From positions 1-10,992 of the forward strand of contig CAJBWJ010000050.1 in the NCBI GenBank assembly GCA_903959355.1: 10,992 nucleotides of DNA, written 5' to 3'. The stretch is from an uncultured bacterium (GTDB taxonomy: Bacteria > Patescibacteriota > Microgenomatia > UBA1400 > PJMF01). Numbering within the stretch: the stretch's first letter is position 1; each line of letters starts with the position of its first letter. Positions 1 to 6,365 of the stretch are shown piece by piece. Under the pieces are notes generated by a model that was not told where the DNA came from, did no database searches, and saw only the letters and a list, made by a program, of their open reading frames with translations. Made by a program: the position numbers and the translations under genes.

Positions 1-190
1 AATCATAAAACAAGCGAGATTGTAAATAATTTAGATTTTCTTTCCATATTTCTTCAAATAAGTAATTATCTAAGGGTTATTATGCCAATTTTAAATAATT
101 TTTCTCTAAATTTTCAACTCTATCATAAAATAATATATAAGCATTGCGGGATTTAGTATTATCCCAATCATAAAAACCGTTGTTATTCAT
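1..190 (-). pseudogene. Fragment resembling the C-terminal end of a USP9X-type ubiquitin protease, interrupted by tandem TAA
   Basis: Read on the minus strand from an ATG at 190, the frame gives 36 residues, including SRNAYILFYDRV, up to TAA TAA at 82-77. The same frame then continues to the left edge as a protein-like stretch containing IWKENLNYLQSRLFYD. The first motif matches the last beta-strands of eukaryotic ubiquitin-specific proteases (NAYxLFYxR). The second matches what follows the catalytic domain in USP9X/FAF relatives (basic-x-N-x-x-F/Y, then R and an aromatic). Both lie in order and in one frame. The frame is open upstream to 229 without another ATG. The similarity is recalled, not searched. 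It may be a decayed gene acquired from a protist, a ciliate-type gene in which TAA encodes Gln, or a chimeric contig end. The catalytic Cys and His would lie upstream and are absent here. Confidence 0.45.
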
Positions 191-391
191 ACAAAAACAA
201 AAATAGACTGATTTATGGGCAAAAAGACTTTAAAAGCCCTTTTAGCAGAGAAAGCAATTGCCCGCTAAGTGTCAATAACAATTTTATAAAAAATGAAAAA
301 AACTAATATCAACTATTGATAAGCTGATCTAAAAAGCCGAGCTTTGCGCTAACCTTAAATTCATTGTAGAGTAAGGAAGGAATTAAATGCA
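191..391. other. AT-rich intergenic region upstream of the recombinase gene
   Basis: No credible gene lies here on either strand. It contains one 32-nt hairpin element (237-268, listed separately), a short A-rich stretch around 280-305, and the recombinase ribosome-binding site AAGGAAGG at 373-380. I could not identify a confident promoter, or a dif-like 28-bp site with paired 11-bp arms. Confidence 0.5.
237..268 (-). repeat. 32-nt hairpin element, copy A
   Basis: This segment starts and ends with the complementary arms TTAGC (242-246) and GCTAA (264-268). On the plus strand it begins with CCCTTTTAGCAGA, exactly as at 5343-5355, and has the same 27-nt distance between arm ends as that second copy. 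The interior differs between copies and holds the palindrome GCAATTGC here. Function is unknown. It could be a transcript-end hairpin, a protein-binding palindrome or a small dispersed repeat. Confidence 0.4.
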
Positions 392-1327
392 ATGAGCAAT
401 AAAACAAATCCGGATATCGCTTTGATCGACTTTTTAGAGTCTTTGGAAGTCGAAAAGAACTTAAGCCGCTTAACCATTCGCAACTATAGCCACTATTTAA
501 GGCGTTTTAATACCTGGTTCAAGGATCAGGGCTTCAAAGATCTCAAAGAATTAGATCGTGAGATACTGCGTAAATATCGTATTTTTCTTGCTCGTTACTG
601 TGACGAAATGTCAAGAACACTATCAAAAAAGACACAAAGCTATCACGTCATTGCACTGCGTTCTTGGTTTAAATGGTTAACTAAAAATGATCAGGAAGTA
701 ATGCACCCTGAAAAAATTGATTTGCCAAAAGGCGAATCAACGCCTATGGAATTTGTTAATATTGAAGAGATTGAGCGCTTGTTGGCGCAACCAGATTTGG
801 CTAGTAAAGAAGGTCTAAGAGACAAGGCTATTCTCGAGGTCCTCTTCTCCACTGGACTGCGCGTTAGTGAATTAGTGGGTCTTAATCGTGATCAAATTGA
901 TATGAGTCGTCGCGAATTTGGTGTCATTGGTAAAGGTCGTCGTCCTAGAGTAGTTTTTTTAAGTGAAGGAGCAGCTATGTGGCTAGGACGTTTTATGAAC
1001 TCGAGAGAGGACAACTGGCGTCCAATTTTTATTCGTTACTCTGGTAAAAAACCAGATCCACTGATGGATGGTGAAGAGATGCGTCTCACCAGTCGCAGTG
1101 TTCAGCGTTTAGTGGATCATTATGCTCGCAAAGCAAGATTAACGGTAAAATTAAGCCCTCACGGGATTAGACATAGTTTTGCCACAGATCTCTTGATCAA
1201 TGGGGCTGGACTTAGGGATGTTCAGGAAATGCTTGGACATAAAAACATTGCCACTACGCAAATTTACACTCACGTTACTCAACCTCAACTAAAAAAGGTT
1301 TACGACGAAACTCATTCCAAGATGTAA
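392..1327 (+). CDS. xerC: Tyrosine recombinase, XerC/XerD family
   Basis: Site-specific recombinase that cleaves DNA through a 3'-phosphotyrosine link. In the Xer family it resolves chromosome dimers at dif. Length is 311 aa, typical of the family. An N-terminal SAM-like core-binding domain (about residues 8-95) precedes the catalytic domain (about 120-300). The full catalytic set is visible: R157 in TGLRVSEL, K181 in GKGRR, H257 and R260 in SPHGIRHSFAT, H283 in LGHKN and nucleophile Y292 in TTQIYTH. The ATG at 392 follows AAGGAAGG by 11 bases. Another ATG at 387 stops after two codons. The intact two-domain form and core-gene neighbours favour a housekeeping Xer protein over a phage integrase, but the tRNA gene 70 bases downstream leaves an integrase possible. 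The choice between XerC and XerD cannot be made from one protein. Confidence 0.88.
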   Translation: MSNKTNPDIALIDFLESLEVEKNLSRLTIRNYSHYLRRFNTWFKDQGFKDLKELDREILRKYRIFLARYCDEMSRTLSKKTQSYHVIALRSWFKWLTKNDQEVMHPEKIDLPKGESTPMEFVNIEEIERLLAQPDLASKEGLRDKAILEVLFSTGLRVSELVGLNRDQIDMSRREFGVIGKGRRPRVVFLSEGAAMWLGRFMNSREDNWRPIFIRYSGKKPDPLMDGEEMRLTSRSVQRLVDHYARKARLTVKLSPHGIRHSFATDLLINGAGLRDVQEMLGHKNIATTQIYTHVTQPQLKKVYDETHSKM

Positions 1328-1396
1328 GTGTTTAAATATAGCTCGCTTTTTTTGAAGAGCAATGCTAAAATTCCTCTTGTCTTAATATCTTAAAAA

Positions 1397-1470
1397 GGGC
1401 CGATAGCTCAGCTGGTTAGAGCGCTTCTATGGCATAGAAGAGGTCAGGGGTTCGAATCCCCTTCGGTCCA
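1397..1470 (+). tRNA. tRNA-Ala (anticodon GGC)
   Basis: A complete cloverleaf can be drawn. The acceptor GGGCCGA pairs with TCGGTCC, including the G3-U70 wobble that is the alanine identity element. The D stem is GCTC/GAGC. The anticodon stem CTTCT/AGAAG encloses the loop ATGGCAT, giving anticodon GGC at 1429-1431. The variable loop is five bases. The T stem AGGGG/CCCCT encloses TTCGAAT. The discriminator is A73 at 1470. The next bases are CAC, so the CCA tail is not encoded and must be added by nucleotidyltransferase. It lies in the same direction as the recombinase and the transporter. Confidence 0.96.
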
Positions 1471-1496
1471 CACCGTCGAGTGAATTTGTTTTATTG

Positions 1497-1549
1497 ATGA
1501 CTTTGGAGCTGCGAAGCACGCGACTAGTCCCCGGAGGGGGCACCGTCAT
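1497..1549 (+). other. GC-rich structured patch upstream of the transporter gene (possible RNA element or remnant)
   Basis: The 45 bases at 1501-1545 contain 31 G or C, in sharp contrast to the AT-rich flanks. Pairing options include ATGAC (1497-1501) with GTCAT (1545-1549) closing the segment, GCG(AAGCA)CGC, the palindrome GACTAGTC (1522-1529), and CCCC (1529-1532) with GGGG (1536-1539). GGAGG at 1533-1537 resembles a Shine-Dalgarno sequence but lies 18 bases before the ATG at 1556. It could be a structured leader or a remnant of an insertion behind the tRNA. I recognise no known riboswitch. Confidence 0.35.
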
Positions 1550-1555
1550 TTATGT

Positions 1556-2440
1556 ATGCAAAAATCATTTTTAGCTGTTGGTTCTCTTGTTTTAGCTACT
1601 TTTCTTTATAGTTTTTTTGGAGTTTTAACTCGTTTAATTGGTTTTGAATTACCTTTGTTTTTTACTTCTCTAACCAGAGATATTTTTGGAGCAGCTGTGC
1701 TTTTATTGCCACTTTTTCTTTTTAAGCATTTCAAGAAGATCAAAAAATCAGATTATCTTTGGTTAATTCTTCGCTCAGTCGGCGGTTCACTTGGCTTCAT
1801 TGGCTCTTATTATGCTTTATATTATTTACCGATTGGAACTGCTTACTTTATTTTTTATGGTGGCTCCACAGTGGCTGGATTTATCTTGGGAGCGATATTT
1901 TTTAAGGAGAAAGTCAGCTTATTTGAGGGATCTTGCTTATTTTTAGCCTTGCTTGGGCTTTATTTTATTTATTCGATTGGCAATTTATCTGGTTCTATTT
2001 TTTATGTAATTTTAGCTCTCCTTGGAGGTTTTGGAGGTGCTATTTGGAATGTTTTTTCCAAGAAAATATCAGATCGTTATGAGGCGGTTCAGTTGAACGG
2101 CTTAGACTTCTTTTTTTCTGGAATAGTTGTCCTTTTCTTGTCTTTATTTGCCAGAGAAACTTGGCAAATGCCAAACTTTAGCATGCCATGGTTAGTTAGC
2201 TTGCTATTCATTTTGATGTTTATTGTTACTGGTCAATTGATGATTTATGGCTTCAAATATCTAGATGCCCAAAAAGGCAGTTTAATCATGCTTTTGGAAG
2301 TTGTTTTTGGCGCTATCGTCGGAGCAATTTTCTTCAAGGAAATCTTGAGCACAGGCGGAATAATTGGCGGCTTGATGATTCTGGTTGCTGCTGCACTACC
2401 TAGCTTAAGATTAATCTTAATTAATCAAGCAAAAAAGTAG
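1556..2440 (+). CDS. EamA/DMT-superfamily transporter, ten predicted membrane helices
   Basis: Integral membrane protein of 294 aa, the usual length for the drug/metabolite transporter superfamily. About ten hydrophobic segments can be seen, near residues 6-25, 33-55, 68-89, 92-116, 122-141, 146-168, 183-200, 210-232, 241-261 and 266-286. They form the two five-helix EamA halves, each ending with a GAIFFKE-type segment (residues about 112-118 and 256-262), the mark of internal duplication. Relatives move amino acids, nucleotide sugars or other small metabolites. The substrate cannot be read from the sequence. The ATG at 1556 places the first helix right after a short MQKS start. No good Shine-Dalgarno sits at normal spacing; the only purine-rich match is inside the GC-rich patch upstream. 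An overlapping ATG at 1552 is out of frame. It converges on gyrA with a 16-base gap. Confidence 0.85.
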   Translation: MQKSFLAVGSLVLATFLYSFFGVLTRLIGFELPLFFTSLTRDIFGAAVLLLPLFLFKHFKKIKKSDYLWLILRSVGGSLGFIGSYYALYYLPIGTAYFIFYGGSTVAGFILGAIFFKEKVSLFEGSCLFLALLGLYFIYSIGNLSGSIFYVILALLGGFGGAIWNVFSKKISDRYEAVQLNGLDFFFSGIVVLFLSLFARETWQMPNFSMPWLVSLLFILMFIVTGQLMIYGFKYLDAQKGSLIMLLEVVFGAIVGAIFFKEILSTGGIIGGLMILVAAALPSLRLILINQAKK

Positions 2441-2447
2441 TTTTTTT
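2405..2447. terminator. Possible weak terminator between convergent transporter and gyrA genes
   Basis: A perfect 16-bp palindrome (2405-2420, TTAAGATTAATCTTAA) lies in the last codons of the transporter gene. It is followed by A6-GTAG-T7 (2431-2447), which supplies a T tract on each strand. The stems are AT-only, so this is a weak candidate for a shared bidirectional terminator. Its position between two convergent genes is the main support. Confidence 0.3.
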
Positions 2448-2456
2448 AACTTTCCT

Positions 2457-5246
2457 CTACTCTGCCACAGTTTCATCACTCACTTCATTGCCATCATCAA
2501 TAGTTAGGGCTACTGCGACTACCTGATCGTTCTCACTCATTTTCATGAGGATGACACCTTGAGTTGGTCTGGTTAAAGTAGGAATAGAACTTTTGCTGAT
2601 TGGCATCTTGATAGCTTTGCCAGTTTTGGTACTAATCACCACTTCTTTGTTTAGTTCAGAAACCATTTTGGCGGCTGCGACTTTACCAGTACGCTTAGTG
2701 ATTTCAGAAACTTTGACACCAAGACCAGAACGCTTTTGGAGTGGATAACTAGATAAAGTAGTACGCTTACCCATGCCATTTTCAGTGATAATTAACAAAC
2801 TGTTTCCAGCCAAAACTTCTTTCTTGTCTTCGAAGACTTCCACGCCAATAACGTAATCACTACTATGTAAAGTAATGCCTTTGACTCCTTTAGTGTCTCT
2901 CTGAGAAGATTTAACTTCTTCTTCACTGAAGCGAATCGATTTGCCGTCGTGAGTGATTAACATAATGTGATCGTGACCAGTGGTGATCTTGCCCCAGACT
3001 AATTCATCGCCTTCATTCAAAATAATGGCGACGATGCCGCTTTGGCGAATGTTGTTAAAAAGCTTAAGCGCAGTCTTTTTGACCAAGCCATTTTTGGTGG
3101 CCAGGGTGACAAATTTATCTTTGTCAGCTTCTTGATCGACGACTAAGATGGATAAGACTTTTTCTTCAGCCTTGAGATTGAGAATGTTGACGATAGCGGT
3201 GCCTTTGGCTTGACGGCTAGCATCTGGAATCTCGTAGGATTTCATTTCAAAGACGCGACCCTGATTGGTAAATAAGAACAGATTATCGTGAGTGTTGCAA
3301 GTGACAATACACTTGAGGACATCCTCGGCTTTCATATTAAGACCTTTACTGCCTTTGCCACCTCTAGATTGAGAGCGGAAAGCATCTGGACTCAAGCGTT
3401 TAATGTAGCCACTTTCAGTTAAAGTAATGACGGTGGATTCTTCAGCGATCAGATCTTCTTCATTGAATTCGCCAATTTTGCCTTTGATAACTTTAGTACG
3501 ACGAGCATCTCCGTAGAGCTCAATCATTTCCTTGGTTTCAGAAGTGATTTTTGCGAGAATTTTTTCTGGATCGTTAAGCAAATGAATCAAGATGCCAATA
3601 GCAGCTTGGATGGCGGCGTATTCTTCCTCGATCTTCTGTCTTTCCAGAGCGGCAAGACGCTTGAGCTGCATTTCCAAAATAGCGGTAGCCTGGACATCGC
3701 TCAGACCAAACTTCTTCATCAAAGAATCATGAGCGGTTGGAGTGTCCTTGGATTTCTTGATAGTTTCAATAACTTCATCAAGATTGTTAAGAGCAATAAT
3801 CAAACCCTCAAGAATGTGAGCGCGGTCACGAGCTTCCTTGAGTTCATTCTGACTACGACGAACCACCACTAATTGACGGTGAATAATGTATTCACGAAGC
3901 ACTTGGCGCAAAGTCATGAGCTGAGGGGTGCCTTCACTATTGAGAGCAACCATATTCAAAGAGAAACTACTCTGGAGTTCTGAATATTTGAAAAGTTTGT
4001 TAAGAACCACATTTGGACGAGCATCCTTTTTAAGTTCAATGGTAATTTCCATACCGTTACGATCAGAATCATCACGAAGATTACGAATACCCATGATTTT
4101 TTTATCGCGAACTAGATCAGCGATTTTCATCAGCAAGCGAGCTTTGTTAACCTGATATGGTAATTCAGTAATAGATATAGAAAAAGAATCTTTTTTGCCT
4201 TCTTCAATACTAGCTTTGCCACGAATGACGATACGACCACGACCAGAACGATAAGCTTCAGAGATTTCTTTTTGATCATAGATAATACCGGCGGTTGGGA
4301 AATCTGGGCCTTTGATGTACTCCATCAACTCTTCATGAGTAATTTCACTTTCAAATTTACCGGTTAGGTTACTTGGTACGGCGGCCAAGATGGCGTTAAT
4401 ACAATGCGAATCTGAGCTAAGTTTCTCTTCACCAATTTCAATCTTGGTGTTACCAGAGACTTTGCCTTTTTCGATCATGGCAGTAATGGCATTACAAACT
4501 TCGGTAAGATTATGTGGAGGAATTTTGGTGGCCATACCCACAGCAATACCCTCAGAACCCATTAATAAGAAATTTGGAATACGAGTTGGGAGAACAGTTG
4601 GTTCTTTGGTGGAACCATCAAAGTTATCGATGAAATCAACCGTGCCTTTATTGATATCAGCCAAAAGTTCCTGGGTGATCTTGGCACTACGAGCCTCAGT
4701 GTAACGCATGGCAGCAGGGCTATCTCCGTCAATGGAACCAAAGTTACCCTGACCATCGATTAGTGGGTAACGCATACTAAATTCTTGGGCTAAACGGACC
4801 AGGGCCATATAAACTGCACTGTCACCGTGTGGATGATAACGACCAAGCACATCACCGACAATACGAGCGGATTTTTTGTAAGGAGTGTTCCAGTGAATAC
4901 CTGATTTGAACATGGAGTAAAGAATACGGCGATGGACTGGTTTAAGGCCGTCACGGACGTCAGGCAGTGCACGAGAAACGATGACACTCATGGCGTAATC
5001 TAAGTAAGATTTTTCCATTTCATTGACGATGGAAGTGTGTTTGAGTTTACCGTAGGCACTCTCTTCAATGGTGCCAATTTTTGAAGCTAATTCTTCTTCA
5101 TCAACTTCAGGAATTTCTACGGTTGTGGTTATTTCTTCTTCTATGTCAGTGGTTATTTCTTCTTCAACTTCTTCTTCAATCTCACTGGTTTCATCTAAAT
5201 CTTCGACGACGACGTTTGGTTTTTGGTTTTTGTTATCTTCTGACAT
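2457..5246 (-). CDS. gyrA: DNA gyrase subunit A
   Basis: Breakage-rejoining subunit of gyrase, which with GyrB introduces negative supercoils. Length is 929 aa. After an acidic tail (residues 1-60, rich in Glu, Asp and Thr) the conserved core begins at YLDYAMSVIVSRALPDVRDG. The helix-turn-helix HPHGDSAVY leads to catalytic Y182 in AAMRYTEAR. The C-terminal beta-pinwheel carries the GyrA box QSRGGKG (626-632), which identifies gyrase rather than topoisomerase IV. Ser143 matches E. coli Ser83, but the residue matching Asp87 is Met147. No Met exists between residue 1 and the region just before the core, so the tail appears genuine. Only a weak AAGAG precedes the start. It lies downstream of the pyrophosphatase gene after a 141-base gap that holds a hairpin and a candidate promoter. 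Confidence 0.97.
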   Translation of the reverse strand: MSEDNKNQKPNVVVEDLDETSEIEEEVEEEITTDIEEEITTTVEIPEVDEEELASKIGTIEESAYGKLKHTSIVNEMEKSYLDYAMSVIVSRALPDVRDGLKPVHRRILYSMFKSGIHWNTPYKKSARIVGDVLGRYHPHGDSAVYMALVRLAQEFSMRYPLIDGQGNFGSIDGDSPAAMRYTEARSAKITQELLADINKGTVDFIDNFDGSTKEPTVLPTRIPNFLLMGSEGIAVGMATKIPPHNLTEVCNAITAMIEKGKVSGNTKIEIGEEKLSSDSHCINAILAAVPSNLTGKFESEITHEELMEYIKGPDFPTAGIIYDQKEISEAYRSGRGRIVIRGKASIEEGKKDSFSISITELPYQVNKARLLMKIADLVRDKKIMGIRNLRDDSDRNGMEITIELKKDARPNVVLNKLFKYSELQSSFSLNMVALNSEGTPQLMTLRQVLREYIIHRQLVVVRRSQNELKEARDRAHILEGLIIALNNLDEVIETIKKSKDTPTAHDSLMKKFGLSDVQATAILEMQLKRLAALERQKIEEEYAAIQAAIGILIHLLNDPEKILAKITSETKEMIELYGDARRTKVIKGKIGEFNEEDLIAEESTVITLTESGYIKRLSPDAFRSQSRGGKGSKGLNMKAEDVLKCIVTCNTHDNLFLFTNQGRVFEMKSYEIPDASRQAKGTAIVNILNLKAEEKVLSILVVDQEADKDKFVTLATKNGLVKKTALKLFNNIRQSGIVAIILNEGDELVWGKITTGHDHIMLITHDGKSIRFSEEEVKSSQRDTKGVKGITLHSSDYVIGVEVFEDKKEVLAGNSLLIITENGMGKRTTLSSYPLQKRSGLGVKVSEITKRTGKVAAAKMVSELNKEVVISTKTGKAIKMPISKSSIPTLTRPTQGVILMKMSENDQVVAVALTIDDGNEVSDETVAE

Positions 5247-5271
5247 ATTGTTTAACTCTTAGATCTATTAT

Positions 5272-5300
5272 TTTATATTTTGATTAGTTTTGTAGTTTAA
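5272..5300 (-). promoter_or_regulatory. Candidate promoter for gyrA
   Basis: On the minus strand TTAAAC (5300-5295) and TATAAA (5277-5272) are separated by 17 bases, 25 bases before the gyrA ATG. Transcription would start near 5265. The surrounding DNA is AT-rich, so a chance match is possible. If real, gyrA can be transcribed separately from gyrB and ppaC. Confidence 0.35.
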
Positions 5301-5342
5301 CTCCATAAATAGGTTGATGATTCAATTAAAAATATCATTAAC

Positions 5343-5374
5343 CCCTTTTAGCAGACAATCGTCTACTCTGCTAA
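5343..5374 (-). repeat. 32-nt hairpin element, copy B
   Basis: An 8-bp perfect stem, TTAGCAGA (5348-5355) with TCTGCTAA (5367-5374), encloses an 11-base loop; AGAC/GTCT is an alternative inner pairing. It shares the 13-mer CCCTTTTAGCAGA and the overall length with 237-268. It sits 13 bases beyond the ppaC stop and upstream of the gyrA promoter candidate. It could end ppaC transcripts or protect their 3' end. There is no T tract after it on the minus strand, so it is not a classical intrinsic terminator. Confidence 0.45.
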
Positions 5375-5387
5375 TTGGCCTCACCAG

Positions 5388-6338
5388 TTAAGACTTGTTA
5401 AAAGCCTTTTCGATTGGAGGAGCAATCTCTTTTTTACGAGATAGGCGTCCACCAATGTCTAGAACTTGTTCTGTAGCCTCACCGCCAAAAGCTTTTTGAG
5501 CAATGGCAGCAGCAGCTTCATCAAGAATTAATAATTTAGTATTAACTTTAAGGATGTCAGTGATAGCGACGAAAATCATGTCAGCTTGAAGCTCATTTTT
5601 AACCTCCGCCATAGCTTTCAATAGCTCGGTTTTTTTGTCGGTGATAATTTTAGCTTGCTCAACAGTTTCTAGTTGATCGATCATGACTTTTTTGCCGGCG
5701 AAGTCAAAAATTTTGTAATCATTTTTAACAATTTCTTGTGGACTCAATTTACTAACATCAGATTTGGCCTTAAAGATTTCTAAGGTGAAAGTTTCAAGGT
5801 CATCAATGCCAGCGACCTTAGCTAATTCAAGTGCAAGCTCTTTATCTTTTGGAGTACAGGTTGGAGATTTAAAACCAACCGTGTCAGAAAGAATGGCAGC
5901 TAACATTAGGCTAGCTAATTTTGCGTTTGGCACAAAATTGTTTTCTTTCATCAAAAAATAAACGATGGTGTTGGATGAGCCCCAAGTTTTGAAAGTCAAA
6001 TAGATCGGTTGTTCAAAATTGAGGTTAGCTTTATGGTGATCAATGATTTCTACGATCTGATTTGGGTCTAAACCCTCCAAACGCTGTGATTCTTCGTTAT
6101 GATCAATCAAAACGACTTGATCGTCACTGGCCAAATCAGCAGCACTGATTATGGCAGGTGCTGTTAAGCCAAATTTGTTCATCAGAAAAGTAGTTTCAGG
6201 ATTAATTGCTTCAGTAATAGCGGCTTGGGCATTGGAATAACCAAAACAAGAAACATTTTGATATAGGTTAGCTAAAGCCATGGCAGCGACGACTGAGTCA
6301 GTATCTGGTTTGAGGTGGCCGATAACGTAGGTTTTCAT
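5388..6338 (-). CDS. ppaC: Manganese-dependent inorganic pyrophosphatase (family II, DHH/DHHA2)
   Basis: Cytosolic enzyme that hydrolyses pyrophosphate to two phosphates, pulling forward nucleic acid synthesis and other PPi-releasing reactions. Length is 316 aa, normal for the soluble family II form without CBS domains. The N-terminal DHH domain shows the metal ligands in GHLKPDTDS (H8, D12, D14), IDHN (D79, H80) and DHH (D100-H102), plus D152 in ILSDT. The C-terminal DHHA2 domain ends with SRKKEIAPP (from S300), matching the SRKKQ substrate-binding motif of the family. A strong AAAGGAA precedes the ATG. The gene starts 27 bases after the gyrB stop, which points to one transcript with gyrB. 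An exopolyphosphatase or oligoribonuclease of the same superfamily is less likely because of the SRKK motif. Confidence 0.93.
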   Translation of the reverse strand: MKTYVIGHLKPDTDSVVAAMALANLYQNVSCFGYSNAQAAITEAINPETTFLMNKFGLTAPAIISAADLASDDQVVLIDHNEESQRLEGLDPNQIVEIIDHHKANLNFEQPIYLTFKTWGSSNTIVYFLMKENNFVPNAKLASLMLAAILSDTVGFKSPTCTPKDKELALELAKVAGIDDLETFTLEIFKAKSDVSKLSPQEIVKNDYKIFDFAGKKVMIDQLETVEQAKIITDKKTELLKAMAEVKNELQADMIFVAITDILKVNTKLLILDEAAAAIAQKAFGGEATEQVLDIGGRLSRKKEIAPPIEKAFNKS

Positions 6339-6365
6339 TTTGCTATTCCTTTCTTTTCTAAAGTT

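Noticed and set aside
1..156. Open plus-strand frame from the left edge to a TAG at 154
   Set aside because: Its product is low-complexity (Ile, Asn, Leu, Phe) and it is antisense to the more protein-like USP-type frame.
60..391. dif site next to the Xer-family recombinase gene
   Set aside because: I looked for a 28-bp site with two partly palindromic 11-bp arms and a 6-bp centre and found no convincing match; the local palindromes are the hairpin element and short AT-rich pairs.
1341..1367. GCTC...GAGC with an internal T run after the recombinase gene as a terminator
   Set aside because: The T tract lies in the loop rather than after the stem, so it does not fit an intrinsic terminator.
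3582..5287. Open frames opposite or within gyrA (for example 3582-3872, 3928-4155, 4390-4704, 5068-5287)
   Set aside because: All are shadows of gyrA in other frames, without domain character or ribosome-binding sites.
5295..5340. Short leader-peptide-like frame (MIFLIESSTYLWS) on the minus strand after hairpin copy B, behind AAGGGG
   Set aside because: Thirteen codons, spacing from the AAGGGG to the ATG is very short, and the candidate gyrA promoter lies downstream of it. No amino-acid run suggests attenuation.
5348..5374. Hairpin copy B as an integron attC site
   Set aside because: It lacks the attC core triplets and the two paired simple sites, and there is no cassette context or integron integrase signature.
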